Shown: one piece after another, positions 42,211-51,203 of the stretch
How the letters are laid out: the number at the start of each line of letters is the position of its first letter
Numbering within the stretch: the first letter of the stretch is position 1
Assembly: GCA_964603905.1 (NCBI GenBank)
Contig: CAZRWH010000001.1
Location: 1-64,000 of the forward strand
Direction: 5' to 3'
DNA from: CAZRWH01 sp964603905
GTDB taxonomy: Bacteria > Patescibacteriota > Gracilibacteria > UBA1369 > UBA12470
Length of the DNA: 64,000 nt
Translations under genes and position numbers: made by a program
Notes under the pieces: model-generated
What the model was told of the DNA's origin: nothing
Database searches by the model: none
The model's input: only the letters and a program-made list of their open reading frames with translations

Positions 42211-44951
42211 AGTTTTCTGAATTCTTCAATTATGAATATGGAGGATGATATCCCTATGATTATCGCCCATTCTTTTGGCTGTAGATGTGTTGTTCCGATT
42301 AGATTTTGGATGAAGGGGATTTCGACAAGAGCAAATACGGTTAATGTCGATATAGCTATTGCTCCTAGCAGGAATTTGTTTTTGAAAATTCCAATTTTGA
42401 AAACTGAGGTTGTCAGGCTTCTTGCATTTAGAGCGTTCCACATTTGGATGAATACTAGAAGAACAAACGCTGTTGTTGATGCTTTGAGATAGTCGTTGCC
42501 GCTTTTTAATGTGATGTAAAACCATCCAGTTACTATGGCGCCAATTATTAGTCCGAGGTATACGAAATGGGTTACGAACTTTCTTTGAAGTATTCTTGCT
42601 TTTGGATCCCTTGGAGGGTTTTGCATTATCTCTGGATCTGACTTGTCTACCCCCAATGCTAATGCTGGCAATACGTCTGTCCCAAGATCTACACAAAGTA
42701 TGAGTATTGCTGTTAGTGGCGCAGGTATTTTGAATATTATTGCGGAGAATACTGTTACGAGTTCGCCGATGTTACATGAGAATATATAGAATATGAATTT
42801 CTTTAAATTGTTGTAAATTTTTCGTCCTTCCTCTATTGCAGTTACGATTGTTCCGTAGCTGTCATCTGCAAGTACCATGTTGCTAGCTTCGCGGCTTACG
42901 TCTGTCCCTGTTATCCCCATTGCGACTCCTATATCGGCGCGTTTTAGTGCTGGTGCGTCATTTACTCCGTCTCCTGTCATTGCAACTATTTCGCCATGGT
43001 TTTTGAGTGTAGAAACTATCTTGAGTTTGTGTTCTGGGCTTACTCGAGAGAAGATTATTTCAGGGTTCTTTTTTATTATTTTTGACAATCTAGGCATTGA
43101 TAATGTTTGCAGTTCAGATCCGGTTATGATTCTTGGATTTTTGCCTGAAACTATGCCTACTTGTTTTGCTATGGCTTCTGCTGTTGGGCCGTAGTCTCCT
43201 GTGATTATGTATGTTTTTATTCCTGCTTGATGAGTAAGTCTTACCGCTTCTTTTATCTCTGGCCTTGGAGGGTCTATCATCCCCATTAGCCCTATAAATA
43301 TTAGTTTTTCTTCAGCGTGATCTTTTTTGTAGGTTTTTGTTTTTGGGATCTCTTTATATGCAAAGGCAAGTACGCGCATTGCCTTCTTGGCCATTGTTGT
43401 GTTGTTTTTTGTTATCTGCTTTTTTATCTCTGGGGTCATCTCTTCGACGTGTCCGTGGACTAGGACGTGTGTACACTTGTCTAGCAGATTGTCTGGTGCT
43501 CCTTTTGTGAATACGAATGCGTTTTTGATGTACTTGTTTTCGCAAATTACTGACATCATTTTTCTGTCTGCATTGAAAGGTAGTTCGTCTTTTCTTCGCC
43601 AAGCTCTTGTAGATTTGGCGATGTTGAGTCCCATTTTTTCGCTTGCTGTAAGTAGCGCTCCTTCTGTCGGGTCTCCTATTATTTTCCATTGGTGATCTTC
43701 TTCGACTAAGCTTGAGTTGTTACATAGAGTTGCCGTTTGGCTGAGTATTTCTAATGTATTTGCTAGTTCTAAATTGTTTTCTGCTAACGCTTTGAAATCA
43801 TAATCAGCAAAGTCATCATCTGTTTCTTCTGGGGTAGGGGAGAGTGATATTTTTGCATTTGTCCCGGTTATTTTTAAGGAGCCTTTTGGTTCGTATCCCA
43901 CTCCTTGAACTGAGATGTTGTATCCTGGAATAAAAAGCTCTCTCACTGTCATTTCGTTTTTTGTGAGTGTCCCTGTTTTGTCTGTACAGATTACTGTTGT
44001 TGATCCTAGTGTCTCTACTGAGGAAAGTTGTTTAACTATTGAATTTTTCTTTGCGAGCCTCTGTACACCGAGTGCTAGTGCTATTGTTACTGTTGCTGGT
44101 AGGCCTTCTGGTACTGCTGCTACAGCTACAGACGTTGCAAAAAGTATCGTATCTATTAGTTCTTCTCCTTGTATGAAATACCCTGTTGCGATCAATACCC
44201 CGGATATCGCTAATGTGATTTTTCCTACAAAAACTCCTATTTTAAGTAGTTCTTTTTCAAGTGGGCTTTTGTCACTTTTTGTTGCTGTTGTTAGGTGGGC
44301 TATGTTTCCGAACATGGTGTCCATTCCTGTTTTTATAACGATCGCTCTTCCGTGACCTTTTGTGATGGTTGTTCCCATAAACACGGTATTCTGATGCTCA
44401 TCCATGTTTAGGTGCTTTTTGTCGATTGACTCTGTAGTCTTTTTTACAGGTTGGGATTCTCCTGTGAGAGTTGATTCGTTTGCTTCAAGGTCAATTTCGG
44501 TTATTAGGCGTGCATCTGCGCTGACTTGGTCTCCTTCTTCCAAAATCAAAATATCTCCTGGTACTAGATCTCTGGCGTCAATTATTTTTTCTATGCCGTC
44601 TCGAATTACTTTGGCGTGAGGCTGGATCATGTTTTTCAAAGCTTCCAGCGCTTTTTCTGCTTTAAATTTCTGTGCGAATCCTATTATTGCGTTCAACAAA
44701 ACAATGAATAATATCACTGACGCATCAACCATTTCTCCTGCTATCCCTGCAAGTACTGCTGCGATAATAAGGATTATGACCATTAAGTCTTTGAATTCCT
44801 CGAGGAACTGGATTATTAACGGTTTTCTTTTTTTTGGTTTTATCCGGTTCTTGCCGTATTTCTTTTGTCGATCTTTGATTTCTTTGGAGGAGAGTCCGCT
44901 TTCTTGGGTTTTAAACTCTTTGAAAAGTTGGGTTTTGGTCTTTCGATGCAT
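42183..44951 (-). CDS. P2-type cation-transporting ATPase, Na,K-ATPase-like M6
   Basis: 922 residues. TGES at 163-166, phosphorylated D324 in CTDKTGTLTKNE, TGDGVNDAPALKRADIG near 660, and ten predicted membrane helices. Ion-site residues: E282 in VPEGLP (M4), N727 and E730 in CNIGE (M5), and D755, T758 and D759 in LCVDLGTDVLPALALG (M6). The M6 aspartate at the SERCA Asn796 position and the LC-x-DLGTD wording match Na,K-ATPase rather than SERCA (WVNLVTDGLPA). It may therefore move Na+ or Ca2+. The substrate is not settled. A TATAAT -10 lies 34 bp upstream. Confidence 0.93.
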   Translation of the reverse strand: MHRKTKTQLFKEFKTQESGLSSKEIKDRQKKYGKNRIKPKKRKPLIIQFLEEFKDLMVIILIIAAVLAGIAGEMVDASVILFIVLLNAIIGFAQKFKAEKALEALKNMIQPHAKVIRDGIEKIIDARDLVPGDILILEEGDQVSADARLITEIDLEANESTLTGESQPVKKTTESIDKKHLNMDEHQNTVFMGTTITKGHGRAIVIKTGMDTMFGNIAHLTTATKSDKSPLEKELLKIGVFVGKITLAISGVLIATGYFIQGEELIDTILFATSVAVAAVPEGLPATVTIALALGVQRLAKKNSIVKQLSSVETLGSTTVICTDKTGTLTKNEMTVRELFIPGYNISVQGVGYEPKGSLKITGTNAKISLSPTPEETDDDFADYDFKALAENNLELANTLEILSQTATLCNNSSLVEEDHQWKIIGDPTEGALLTASEKMGLNIAKSTRAWRRKDELPFNADRKMMSVICENKYIKNAFVFTKGAPDNLLDKCTHVLVHGHVEEMTPEIKKQITKNNTTMAKKAMRVLAFAYKEIPKTKTYKKDHAEEKLIFIGLMGMIDPPRPEIKEAVRLTHQAGIKTYIITGDYGPTAEAIAKQVGIVSGKNPRIITGSELQTLSMPRLSKIIKKNPEIIFSRVSPEHKLKIVSTLKNHGEIVAMTGDGVNDAPALKRADIGVAMGITGTDVSREASNMVLADDSYGTIVTAIEEGRKIYNNLKKFIFYIFSCNIGELVTVFSAIIFKIPAPLTAILILCVDLGTDVLPALALGVDKSDPEIMQNPPRDPKARILQRKFVTHFVYLGLIIGAIVTGWFYITLKSGNDYLKASTTAFVLLVFIQMWNALNARSLTTSVFKIGIFKNKFLLGAIAISTLTVFALVEIPFIQNLIGTTHLQPKEWAIIIGISSSIFIIEEFRKLCLSISKSK

Positions 44952-44958
44952 GTATGGG

Positions 44959-44990
44959 TTGATTTTTTCTATTTTTCAGGCATAATTATA
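44959..44990. promoter_or_regulatory. Divergent overlapping promoters
   Basis: Plus strand: TTGATT-16-CATAAT for gene 45012. Minus strand: TATAAT (44985-44990) with a weak TTTAAA -35 for the P2 ATPase. The two -10 elements overlap by two bases. Confidence 0.6.
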
Positions 44991-45011
44991 CCTTAAAATT
45001 TACGTTTTTAA

Positions 45012-45434
45012 ATGCATTCTCCAGAGACGTCTGATCCGGTCGCGACAATACAAATGGTTCTCGATGAATACTTGGATATTTCTGGCCAATGGCAGTATTT
45101 CTTAGTGGGGATGAAATCTGTTACTGCTGGGGGGCTTGAATCTGAAATCAGAGTCCTTTGGGAAGCAATCCAAGGCTATTTTGCTTTTTATGCAGCAAGA
45201 GACTTGTATATGATTTCACTTGAGGCTGAAAATTTGGCAAATGATTTGAGGGGATGTATAGAACAGCGTCTTTGGAGTATTTTTTATGGGCGTGGAGTTG
45301 ACTATGATCGTTTAAATAGAAACCCTATTATGAAAGGGCTTATTACTCATTGGGTATCTGTTGGTGGGTTGGTTGCCGAGGTTATTTTAGCTGATCCATT
45401 CGCCACTTTTCAATCTCAGCGTGATTCCCGCTAA
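45012..45434 (+). CDS. Hypothetical protein
   Basis: 140 residues, mostly helical, acidic at the N-terminus, aromatic-rich in the middle (EAIQGYFAFYAARDLYMISLE). There is no signal peptide and no recognised domain. It is convergent with trmD and overlaps its 3' end by 53 bp, which is unusual in this otherwise spaced region. Confidence 0.5.
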   Translation: MHSPETSDPVATIQMVLDEYLDISGQWQYFLVGMKSVTAGGLESEIRVLWEAIQGYFAFYAARDLYMISLEAENLANDLRGCIEQRLWSIFYGRGVDYDRLNRNPIMKGLITHWVSVGGLVAEVILADPFATFQSQRDSR

Positions 45435-46032
45435 GTAGGACTTTTGGCACTTTCATTCCACGGAATTCTTCTGGTCTAGTGTAATGAGGATACTCCTTTT
45501 TGCCTTGGAGTTTTTCACTAAAAGAGTCTTCTAGCGCCGATTCTTCGTCGTGTAAAGCTCCTGGTATGTGTCGTGTTACTGAGTCGATTACAACAGTTGC
45601 TGGTAATTCTCCTCCTGTCAGTACGTAATCTCCGATTGATATCTCTTCGTCTACTAATGTGTCGCGTACTCTTTGGTCTATTCCTTCATATCTTCCACAA
45701 AGAAGTATCATTGAATCAAGTTTTGCTAGTTTGCGTGTTTTGGAGTCTGTAAGTTTTTCTCCTTGTGGAGTTAGGAATATTACAGGGCCTTTGTTTGTCT
45801 TTTTGATGTCCTCTATCGCGTCAAATAGAGGTTGGCACTGCATTACCATCCCAGCTCCGCCTCCGTAAGGTATATCGTCTATTTTGTTGTGTTTGTTGGT
45901 TGTGTAATTCCGGATGTCGTGTGCGTTTACTTCGATTAATCCTTGCTCGATAGCCCTTCCAATTATTGAATGTTGGAAATAAGGGTTCTCTGAGAAGAAT
46001 GAAGGAAAAATTGTAAGTATGTCGTATTTCAT
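45382..46032 (-). CDS. trmD: tRNA (guanine37-N1)-methyltransferase
   Basis: 216 residues from MKYDILTIFPSFF. An in-frame extension to 46185 runs through the terminator and simple repeats and was rejected. IDDIPYGGGAGMVMQCQPL, LCGRYEGIDQRV and IGDYVLTGGELPA form the trefoil-knot SAM site. It methylates G37 of several tRNAs, preventing frameshifting. It is slightly shorter than the E. coli enzyme (255), ending after the HAEIEKWR motif, as in many compact homologues. A TATAAC -10-like element lies at about 46132-46137. Confidence 0.95.
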   Translation of the reverse strand: MKYDILTIFPSFFSENPYFQHSIIGRAIEQGLIEVNAHDIRNYTTNKHNKIDDIPYGGGAGMVMQCQPLFDAIEDIKKTNKGPVIFLTPQGEKLTDSKTRKLAKLDSMILLCGRYEGIDQRVRDTLVDEEISIGDYVLTGGELPATVVIDSVTRHIPGALHDEESALEDSFSEKLQGKKEYPHYTRPEEFRGMKVPKVLLSGNHAEIEKWRMDQLK

Positions 46033-46144
46033 GGTTTGTATTCTAGAGGTTAGAGTGTGAACTGTAAACTGGAGATTTGTTGCTCGGGAATTGAATCTAG
46101 AATGATGAATAATGAAATAATGATGGTGGTGCGTTATACTAAGT

Positions 46145-46171
46145 AAAAACCCCTCATTCAGAGGGGTTTTT
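46145..46171 (-). terminator. Terminator of the infA-rpsI ribosomal operon
   Basis: AAAAACCCCTC, loop ATTCA (TGAAT on the minus strand), GAGGGGTTTTT: perfect symmetry, 22 nt after the rpsI stop. It works in either direction. Confidence 0.92.
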
Positions 46172-46192
46172 AGGAAGGGTAACACAATGTTC

Positions 46193-46624
46193 TTAACGTT
46201 TGCTCCATTGTGGAGATCTTCTCGCTTTTCGTAGTCCTGGTTTCTTTCTTTCTTTGATTCTTGCGTCTCTTGTAATGTATCCAGCTTTTTTAAGTGCGCT
46301 TCTTAGTTCTGGGTCGAACTCTAGTAGCGCTTTTGCAATACCGTGTCTTATAGCTTCTGCTCTTCCTGTTGATCCTCCACCAACTACTAGTGCTGAAACA
46401 TCAAAGTCTTTATCTTTTTTAACCAGCTTAAGAGGTGCTTTTAGTACTCCAAGTAGTGACTGAGGCTTCAAAACTTCTTTTGAGTCTTTACCATTGATAA
46501 TTACTTTTCCTGTTCCTTTGTGGAGACGTACTCTTGCGATCGCTCTTTTCCTTTTTCCGCAAGCGTAGTGGTATTTACCAGTTAGCTTGATTTGGTCAGC
46601 TTGTTTATCGTCTTTTTTAGGCAT
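46193..46624 (-). CDS. rpsI: Ribosomal protein uS9
   Basis: 143 residues. It has the uS9 core YACGKRKRAIARVRLHKGTG, GGGSTGRAEAIRHGIAKALL and the basic end PGLRKARRSPQWSKR, whose last Lys-Arg reaches the P-site tRNA. The N-terminal extension (about 12 residues) is short. It is paired with rplM 11 bp upstream and is the last gene before the terminator. Confidence 0.97.
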   Translation of the reverse strand: MPKKDDKQADQIKLTGKYHYACGKRKRAIARVRLHKGTGKVIINGKDSKEVLKPQSLLGVLKAPLKLVKKDKDFDVSALVVGGGSTGRAEAIRHGIAKALLEFDPELRSALKKAGYITRDARIKERKKPGLRKARRSPQWSKR

Positions 46625-46635
46625 GAATAATTAAT

Positions 46636-47076
46636 TTAAAGTTCAATTTTTTCTGGATTCTGTGCTGTGTGTGGATGTTCTTCTCCAGCATAGATCTTTA
46701 GTTTTGAAAGAACGTGTGTTCTTAGTCTGTTTCTTGGAATCATCCCTTTGATAGCTTCGAATAGAATGTTTTCAGGTTTCTTTTGAAGCATTTTCTCGGC
46801 TGTTGTAGTCTTAAGTGCTCCAGGGAATCCGCTGTGAGAGTAGTACTCTTTTTGTTCCCATTTCTTTCCTGAGAACTTAACTTTGTCAGCGTTGATTATT
46901 ACAACATGGTCTCCACAATCGATATGAGGTGAGAATGTTGGTTTGTTTTTTCCTCTTAGTATTACAGCTATCTCTGTAGCTAGTCTTCCTACTGTTTTAT
47001 CTTTAGCGTCAACTAGGAGCCATTTACGGTCTTTATCGACGTCTTCAAGTTTTGGTGAGTATGTTTTGAATGTCAT
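46636..47076 (-). CDS. rplM: Ribosomal protein uL13
   Basis: 146 residues, normal length. KWLLVDAKDKTVGRLATEIA, HIDCGDHVVIINADK and GMIPRNRLRTHVLSKLKIYAGEEHPH-type motifs (the latter split by family spacing) identify it. It binds 23S rRNA early in large-subunit assembly. It follows rplQ with a one-base gap. Confidence 0.97.
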   Translation of the reverse strand: MTFKTYSPKLEDVDKDRKWLLVDAKDKTVGRLATEIAVILRGKNKPTFSPHIDCGDHVVIINADKVKFSGKKWEQKEYYSHSGFPGALKTTTAEKMLQKKPENILFEAIKGMIPRNRLRTHVLSKLKIYAGEEHPHTAQNPEKIEL

Positions 47077-47077
47077 T

Positions 47078-47428
47078 TTAAATAAACTTTACGATTACCA
47101 TTGGTGCTGCGTCTCCAGCTCTCATGCCGGCTTTTACGCTAGTTGTGTATCCTGACGATCTGTCTGCGTATCGAGTTGCAATCACTTCGATTAGCTTCTT
47201 TGCAGCATTCTTGTCGTTTAGGTGTTGGTTTACAGCTCTGATTGATAGCATCTTGTCTGTTCCTTTTGCTTTGTTAATCAGTTTGTCCATAAAGCCTTTT
47301 AGAAGCTTAGCTCTTGCTTCAGTTGTTTTAATTTGTTCGTGAAGCACAAGTGATTCTGCTAGTCCTCTCATTAGTGCTTCCCTTCTGCTCTTTGGGAGCG
47401 TCAGTCGTCTTTTTTTCTGGTGCCTCAT
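47078..47428 (-). CDS. rplQ: Ribosomal protein bL17
   Basis: 116 residues: MRHQKKRRLTLPKSRREALM and the C-terminal RYADRSSGYTTSVKAGMRAGD. It lies downstream of rpoA as in most bacteria, about 45 bp after it across an AAATTCTAATATC-type A/T-rich spacer. Confidence 0.97.
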   Translation of the reverse strand: MRHQKKRRLTLPKSRREALMRGLAESLVLHEQIKTTEARAKLLKGFMDKLINKAKGTDKMLSIRAVNQHLNDKNAAKKLIEVIATRYADRSSGYTTSVKAGMRAGDAAPMVIVKFI

Positions 47429-47473
47429 GATATTAGAATTTGGAATTTTGAATTATGAATTTTGAGGGTGGTT

Positions 47474-48451
47474 TTACTCTTCTTCTGATAGATCTAGGTC
47501 TCGTTCTTGAAGTGCTGATCTTACCTCTGTCAGAGCTTTTTTACCGAATCCTCTTAGGTTGTTCAGTTTAGCCTCTGTGCATTTTGTAAGCTGTTCGATT
47601 GAACCGATTCCTCCGTTGATAAGAGAGTTTAGAGTTCTTGGTGATAGACCTAGAATCTCAATCGGTGTGTACATCTCTTGAGCAGGTTTTTTCGCTTCTT
47701 CTGCGGCGCTTTTCTTAGCGATTGTCTCGAAGTCACTTAGGAACTCTGCTTCAACAGGTGTGTCAGCTTTGTCGAATAGCGTGAAGTAAGATTCAAGTAC
47801 GTTTGCAGCGAACTTGATTGCGTCTTCAGGGTCGATTGAACCATTTGTTTCAATCTCCATGATCAGCTTGTCGAGGTTTGTCATGTTTCCTACACGAGTT
47901 GCCTCAACGTCATATTTGATTTTTTTAACGGGTGCGAATACTCTGTCTACTTCGATTAGTTCAGCGTCTTGTCCTTCTTTTTTGTCTAGAGTTGATGGTT
48001 TGTATCCAACTCCTTTTTCAAGAATTACTTCCATCTCTATGTTTCCTCCTTTGTCTAGAGTTGTGATGTATAGATCTGGATTCAGTATTTTTACGTCGCT
48101 TGGAGTTTCGAATTTCTTTGCTGTTACTTCTCCTGCTTTGTTAGCAGATAGCTTGATGATCGATGGTTCTGTTGTTTCTTTCTTTACGTCCAGTTTCTTT
48201 AGATTCAGGATGATGTCCAAAACACTTTCTTTAACCCCTTTCAAGGTTGCGTACTCGTGTGTTATACCTTTGATTTTTACTCCAGCCACTGCCGATCCTG
48301 GTAGTGACGAAAGTAGAACTCTTCTTAGAGCGTTACCTAAAGTCATACCATATCCTGATGGTAGTGGGCTCAGAGTGATGACTGCATGAAAGTCATCCTT
48401 TTTGTCGATAACGAACTTTGGGAGTCCGATTTCTTCCTGGATAATGTGCAT
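47474..48451 (-). CDS. rpoA: RNA polymerase alpha subunit
   Basis: 325 residues. The N-terminal dimerisation domain has LPSGYGMTLGNALRRVLLSSLPG, and a complete C-terminal domain (about 255-320) has ILGLSPRTLNSLINGGI and NLRGFGKKALTEV helix-hairpin-helix elements. The CTD should allow UP-element and activator contacts. The position between rpsD and rplQ is canonical. Confidence 0.98.
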   Translation of the reverse strand: MHIIQEEIGLPKFVIDKKDDFHAVITLSPLPSGYGMTLGNALRRVLLSSLPGSAVAGVKIKGITHEYATLKGVKESVLDIILNLKKLDVKKETTEPSIIKLSANKAGEVTAKKFETPSDVKILNPDLYITTLDKGGNIEMEVILEKGVGYKPSTLDKKEGQDAELIEVDRVFAPVKKIKYDVEATRVGNMTNLDKLIMEIETNGSIDPEDAIKFAANVLESYFTLFDKADTPVEAEFLSDFETIAKKSAAEEAKKPAQEMYTPIEILGLSPRTLNSLINGGIGSIEQLTKCTEAKLNNLRGFGKKALTEVRSALQERDLDLSEEE

Positions 48452-48498
48452 ATGTGAGAAGAATTAGGGGATGAAGAGGGAATATATAATTTTTAGTT

Positions 48499-49125
48499 TT
48501 ACTTAGAGTAGAACTCAACGATTAGCTGAGTGTCGATGCTGCTTTCGCCGTCATCTGCTTCTGGCATGTTGATGATTTCTCCTTTCAGGTTTGAAAGGTC
48601 AACGTTTAGCCATTTTGGAGCTTTGAATTTCTTATTCTCTTTCGCTGGTTTGAATAGCTCGCTTCCTTGGCTTGCTTTTCGTACTTCGATCTTGTCTCCA
48701 ACTTTTACTTGAATAGATGGGATGTCTACTCGTCGTCCGTTTAGCTTCACTAGTCCGTGTCCTACAGCTTGTCTTGCTTGGTCTCTTGATTCTGTAAATC
48801 CAGCTCTGTAAACAACGTTGTCTAGTCTGACTTCTAGTTGTTTTAGAAGTTCTCCACCTGTAGGTCCGTCTTTGCGGTCAGCTACAGAATAGTATTTCTT
48901 GAACTGTTTTTCTCCGATTCCGTAAATTCTTCGTGCTTTTTGTTTAGCTCGAAGCTGTTTTGCGTATTCAGATTGTTTCTTGAAAGTGTTTTTACCTACT
49001 TGTCCTGGAGCGTAATTTCTTCGAGTGATTGCGCATTTTTGTCCTTCGCATCGTGCACCTTTCAGAAAGAGTTTTTCTCCTTCTCGTCGGCATAGTTTGC
49101 ATTTTGGACCTGTGTATCTTGACAT
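48499..49125 (-). CDS. rpsD: Ribosomal protein uS4
   Basis: 208 residues. N-terminal cysteines in CKLCRREGEKLFLKG and CEGQKC suggest a zinc-binding (C+) form. The S4 RNA-binding domain has EVRLDNVVYRAGF and ARQAVGHGLVKLNGRRVDIP. It is a primary 16S binder. Confidence 0.97.
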   Translation of the reverse strand: MSRYTGPKCKLCRREGEKLFLKGARCEGQKCAITRRNYAPGQVGKNTFKKQSEYAKQLRAKQKARRIYGIGEKQFKKYYSVADRKDGPTGGELLKQLEVRLDNVVYRAGFTESRDQARQAVGHGLVKLNGRRVDIPSIQVKVGDKIEVRKASQGSELFKPAKENKKFKAPKWLNVDLSNLKGEIINMPEADDGESSIDTQLIVEFYSK

Positions 49126-49166
49126 GATTATGTAGAATTTAGAATTTCGTATTTAGATTATTAGCT

Positions 49167-49541
49167 CTAGACTTTTCTTGGACGTGGTTTTCGGCATCCG
49201 TTGTGTGGGATTGGTGTTTTGTCGTAGATTGATTCGATATCTAGACCATTTGCAACCAATGCTCTGATTGCTTGCTCTCTTCCTGTTCCTACTCCCTTAA
49301 CAAAAACGTCTACTTTCTCAAGTCCGAATAGTTTTGCTTTTGTTACTGCGTTTTCTGCAGCTACTTGAGCTGCGTAAGGTGTAGATTTTTTAGAACCTTT
49401 GAAGCCATTAGCTCCTGCGCTACTCCATGCGATCACGTCGCCGCTTTCGTCTGTGATTGTCACAATTGTGTTGTTGTAACTAGCGCTGATATATACTTGT
49501 CCTTTTGTTATACTTCTTCGTTTTTTAGTTGAAGTTGCCAT
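49167..49541 (-). CDS. rpsK: Ribosomal protein uS11
   Basis: 124 residues: [31 protein letters not shown] [11 protein letters not shown], and the end [18 protein letters not shown]. Located between rpsM and rpsD. Confidence 0.97.
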   Translation of the reverse strand: MATSTKKRRSITKGQVYISASYNNTIVTITDESGDVIAWSSAGANGFKGSKKSTPYAAQVAAENAVTKAKLFGLEKVDVFVKGVGTGREQAIRALVANGLDIESIYDKTPIPHNGCRKPRPRKV

Positions 49542-49573
49542 TATTACTTAGTTAGTAGTGAGTGATGAGTAGT
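49542..49573. repeat. ACTCATCACTCACTACTAAC spacer before rpsK
   Basis: A short tandem ACTCATCACTCACTA tract (minus-strand reading) fills the rpsM-rpsK gap up to the start codon. Confidence 0.6.
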
Positions 49574-49954
49574 TTATTTCTTAGTTTCTTTTCTTCGTCC
49601 GCTTCCCATGGTTACTTTCTTTCCACGTCTTGTTCGTGCATTTGTCTTAGTCTTTTGTCCTCTTGATGGAAGTCTTCTTCTGTGTCGGTAGCCTCTATAA
49701 GATCCAGCGTCTTGTAGACGTTTCACGTCTAGAGCAACCTTTCTTCGAAGGTCTCCTTCTGTAGTTAGTTTGTCGATACGTTCTCTTAGCTTTGCAACAT
49801 CTCCTTCTGAAAGTGCGTGCACTTTCGTGTTTCCGTTGATGTTTAGATCAGTCAAGATTTCTTGACTTACGCTTTTGCCGATACCGTGGATGTAGGTAAG
49901 GGCGATAACGATTCTTTTATCTTTGGGCAAATTTACGCCGCAAATACGCGCCAT
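49574..49954 (-). CDS. rpsM: Ribosomal protein uS13
   Basis: 126 residues: [20 protein letters not shown], the helix-hairpin-helix [11 protein letters not shown], and the C-terminal [14 protein letters not shown] that contacts tRNA. It lies 17 bp downstream of rpmJ. Confidence 0.97.
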   Translation of the reverse strand: MARICGVNLPKDKRIVIALTYIHGIGKSVSQEILTDLNINGNTKVHALSEGDVAKLRERIDKLTTEGDLRRKVALDVKRLQDAGSYRGYRHRRRLPSRGQKTKTNARTRRGKKVTMGSGRRKETKK

Positions 49955-49971
49955 GGTTAAATTAAGTTAAA

Positions 49972-50085
49972 TTATCCTTGCTTTTGCTTATGCTTAGGGT
50001 TCTCGCAGATGACTCTGACGATGTTACATCGCTTGATGATGCGACATTTTTCACACATTTTCTTTACAGATGGTCGTACCTTCAT
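49972..50085 (-). CDS. rpmJ: Ribosomal protein bL36
   Basis: 37 residues: [20 protein letters not shown], then [14 protein letters not shown]. The zinc ligands are Cys11, Cys14, Cys27 and His32 (C-x2-C-x12-C-x4-H). Located between infA and rpsM, as usual in the alpha operon. Confidence 0.96.
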   Translation of the reverse strand: MKVRPSVKKMCEKCRIIKRCNIVRVICENPKHKQKQG

Positions 50086-50100
50086 GATTTTGAATGAAAT

Positions 50101-50334
50101 TTATGATTTGTGACGGAAGACGATTCGGCCTTGAGTTAGGTCATAAGGCGTTAGTTCAACTGTTACCTTGTCTCCAGGTAGGATTCGGATGTAGTTCTTG
50201 CGCATCTTACCTGATAGATGGGCTCTGATTGAATGATCCGCAGGGTAGTTAGGGTCGTCGATTTTAACTTCGAATGTCGTGCTAGGCAGACAAGTTACTA
50301 CGACTCCTTCAACTTGAATTGTGTCACCACCCAT
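50101..50334 (-). CDS. infA: Translation initiation factor IF-1
   Basis: 77 residues with an OB fold. [20 protein letters not shown], the [19 protein letters not shown] core, and [16 protein letters not shown] are diagnostic. It is the first gene after a probable promoter, with a hairpin-containing leader. Confidence 0.97.
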   Translation of the reverse strand: MGGDTIQVEGVVVTCLPSTTFEVKIDDPNYPADHSIRAHLSGKMRKNYIRILPGDKVTVELTPYDLTQGRIVFRHKS

Positions 50335-50356
50335 GGGAAATTTTTTATACGTCTAA

Positions 50357-50386
50357 CCTGTAAAACAGGGCTCTGGTATACAGAGC
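50357..50386 (-). promoter_or_regulatory. Two adjacent hairpins in the infA leader
   Basis: Minus strand: GCTCTG-TATAC-CAGAGC, immediately followed by CCTG-TTTTA-CAGG. They lie between the promoter and the infA start and could stack coaxially. A regulatory role is only inferred. Confidence 0.5.
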
Positions 50387-50392
50387 TCTTGG

Positions 50393-50421
50393 ATTTTATA
50401 GGAAGAGAGTCCCTATTGCAA
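50393..50421 (-). promoter_or_regulatory. Promoter upstream of infA
   Basis: Minus strand: TTGCAA, a 17-bp spacer and TAAAAT. It divides the alpha-type operon (infA to rpsI) from adk-map. Confidence 0.65.
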
Positions 50422-50444
50422 GCCCTTTTTCGGCTTTTTTCAGA

Positions 50445-51203
50445 TTAGCTTGACAGGCTTAGTATTTCGTTGCCTAGTGGCGTTATTGCGATCGTATGTT
50501 CGACTTGTATTGCCAGAGAGGAGTCTGCGGTTATTATGGTCCATTTATCTGCTAATGTTTTCGTCTTTCTGGTTCCGACTGCGATTATTGGTTCAATTGC
50601 GAATGTCATCCCGGGTTTTATGGTAGGGCCGCTTCCTTTTTTGCCGAAATTGTTGATTGCTGGAGGTTCGTGCAGGTTTCTTCCTACTCCATGACCTGTT
50701 AATTCTCTGATTATATGGTAGCCGGCTTTATGTACTACTGACTGTATTGCGTTCCCGATGTCTCCTATTTTGTTACCTGGTATAGCTGCGTTGATGCCAT
50801 CTGCTAGTGCTTTTTCTGCTACTTTTAGTAGTCGTGCTGCTTCTGGATTTTTGTCGTTCCCGCCTACGATATAAGATATTGCTGAGTCTGTGATTAATCC
50901 TTTGTGTGTTATTCCACAGTCTATACTTACAAGATCACCTTCTTGGATAGGCTTGTCGTTTGGAATGGTGTGTACGACCTCATTGTTTACGGAAGAGCAT
51001 ATAGCTCCAGGAAAACCATGATATCCCAGGAATGAGGGCGTGACGTTGTGTTTTTCGCAATATTTTCTGGCTATATCATCAAGTTGCCTGGTTGTTGTTC
51101 CAACCTTGGTGGCTTTTTTGATTTTTTGAAGAAGCGTGCCTAAAAGTTTTCCTCCTTCACGCATTGCTTGAAGTTCTGCCTCAGTTTTGATGATAATCGC
51201 CAT
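50445..51203 (-). CDS. map: Methionine aminopeptidase, type I
   Basis: 252 residues. Metal ligands lie in SIDCGITHKGLITDSA (two Asp), ELTGHGVGRNLHEPP (His), FAIEPI (Glu) and VEHTIAI (Glu). There is no N-terminal zinc extension, as in the E. coli type. Its ATG overlaps the adk stop (TAATG), indicating coupling. A hairpin AAGCCC/GGCTT followed by T-run lies just beyond its 3' end on the plus strand. Confidence 0.96.
   Translation of the reverse strand: MAIIIKTEAELQAMREGGKLLGTLLQKIKKATKVGTTTRQLDDIARKYCEKHNVTPSFLGYHGFPGAICSSVNNEVVHTIPNDKPIQEGDLVSIDCGITHKGLITDSAISYIVGGNDKNPEAARLLKVAEKALADGINAAIPGNKIGDIGNAIQSVVHKAGYHIIRELTGHGVGRNLHEPPAINNFGKKGSGPTIKPGMTFAIEPIIAVGTRKTKTLADKWTIITADSSLAIQVEHTIAITPLGNEILSLSS

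Noticed and set aside
46145..46171. CRISPR-like or inverted-repeat element
   Set aside because: A single perfect terminator hairpin. No direct repeats with unique spacers of array type were found anywhere in the window.
46033..46185. 51-residue N-terminal extension of TrmD
   Set aside because: It runs through the ribosomal operon terminator and simple repeats. The family start is MKYDILTIFP.
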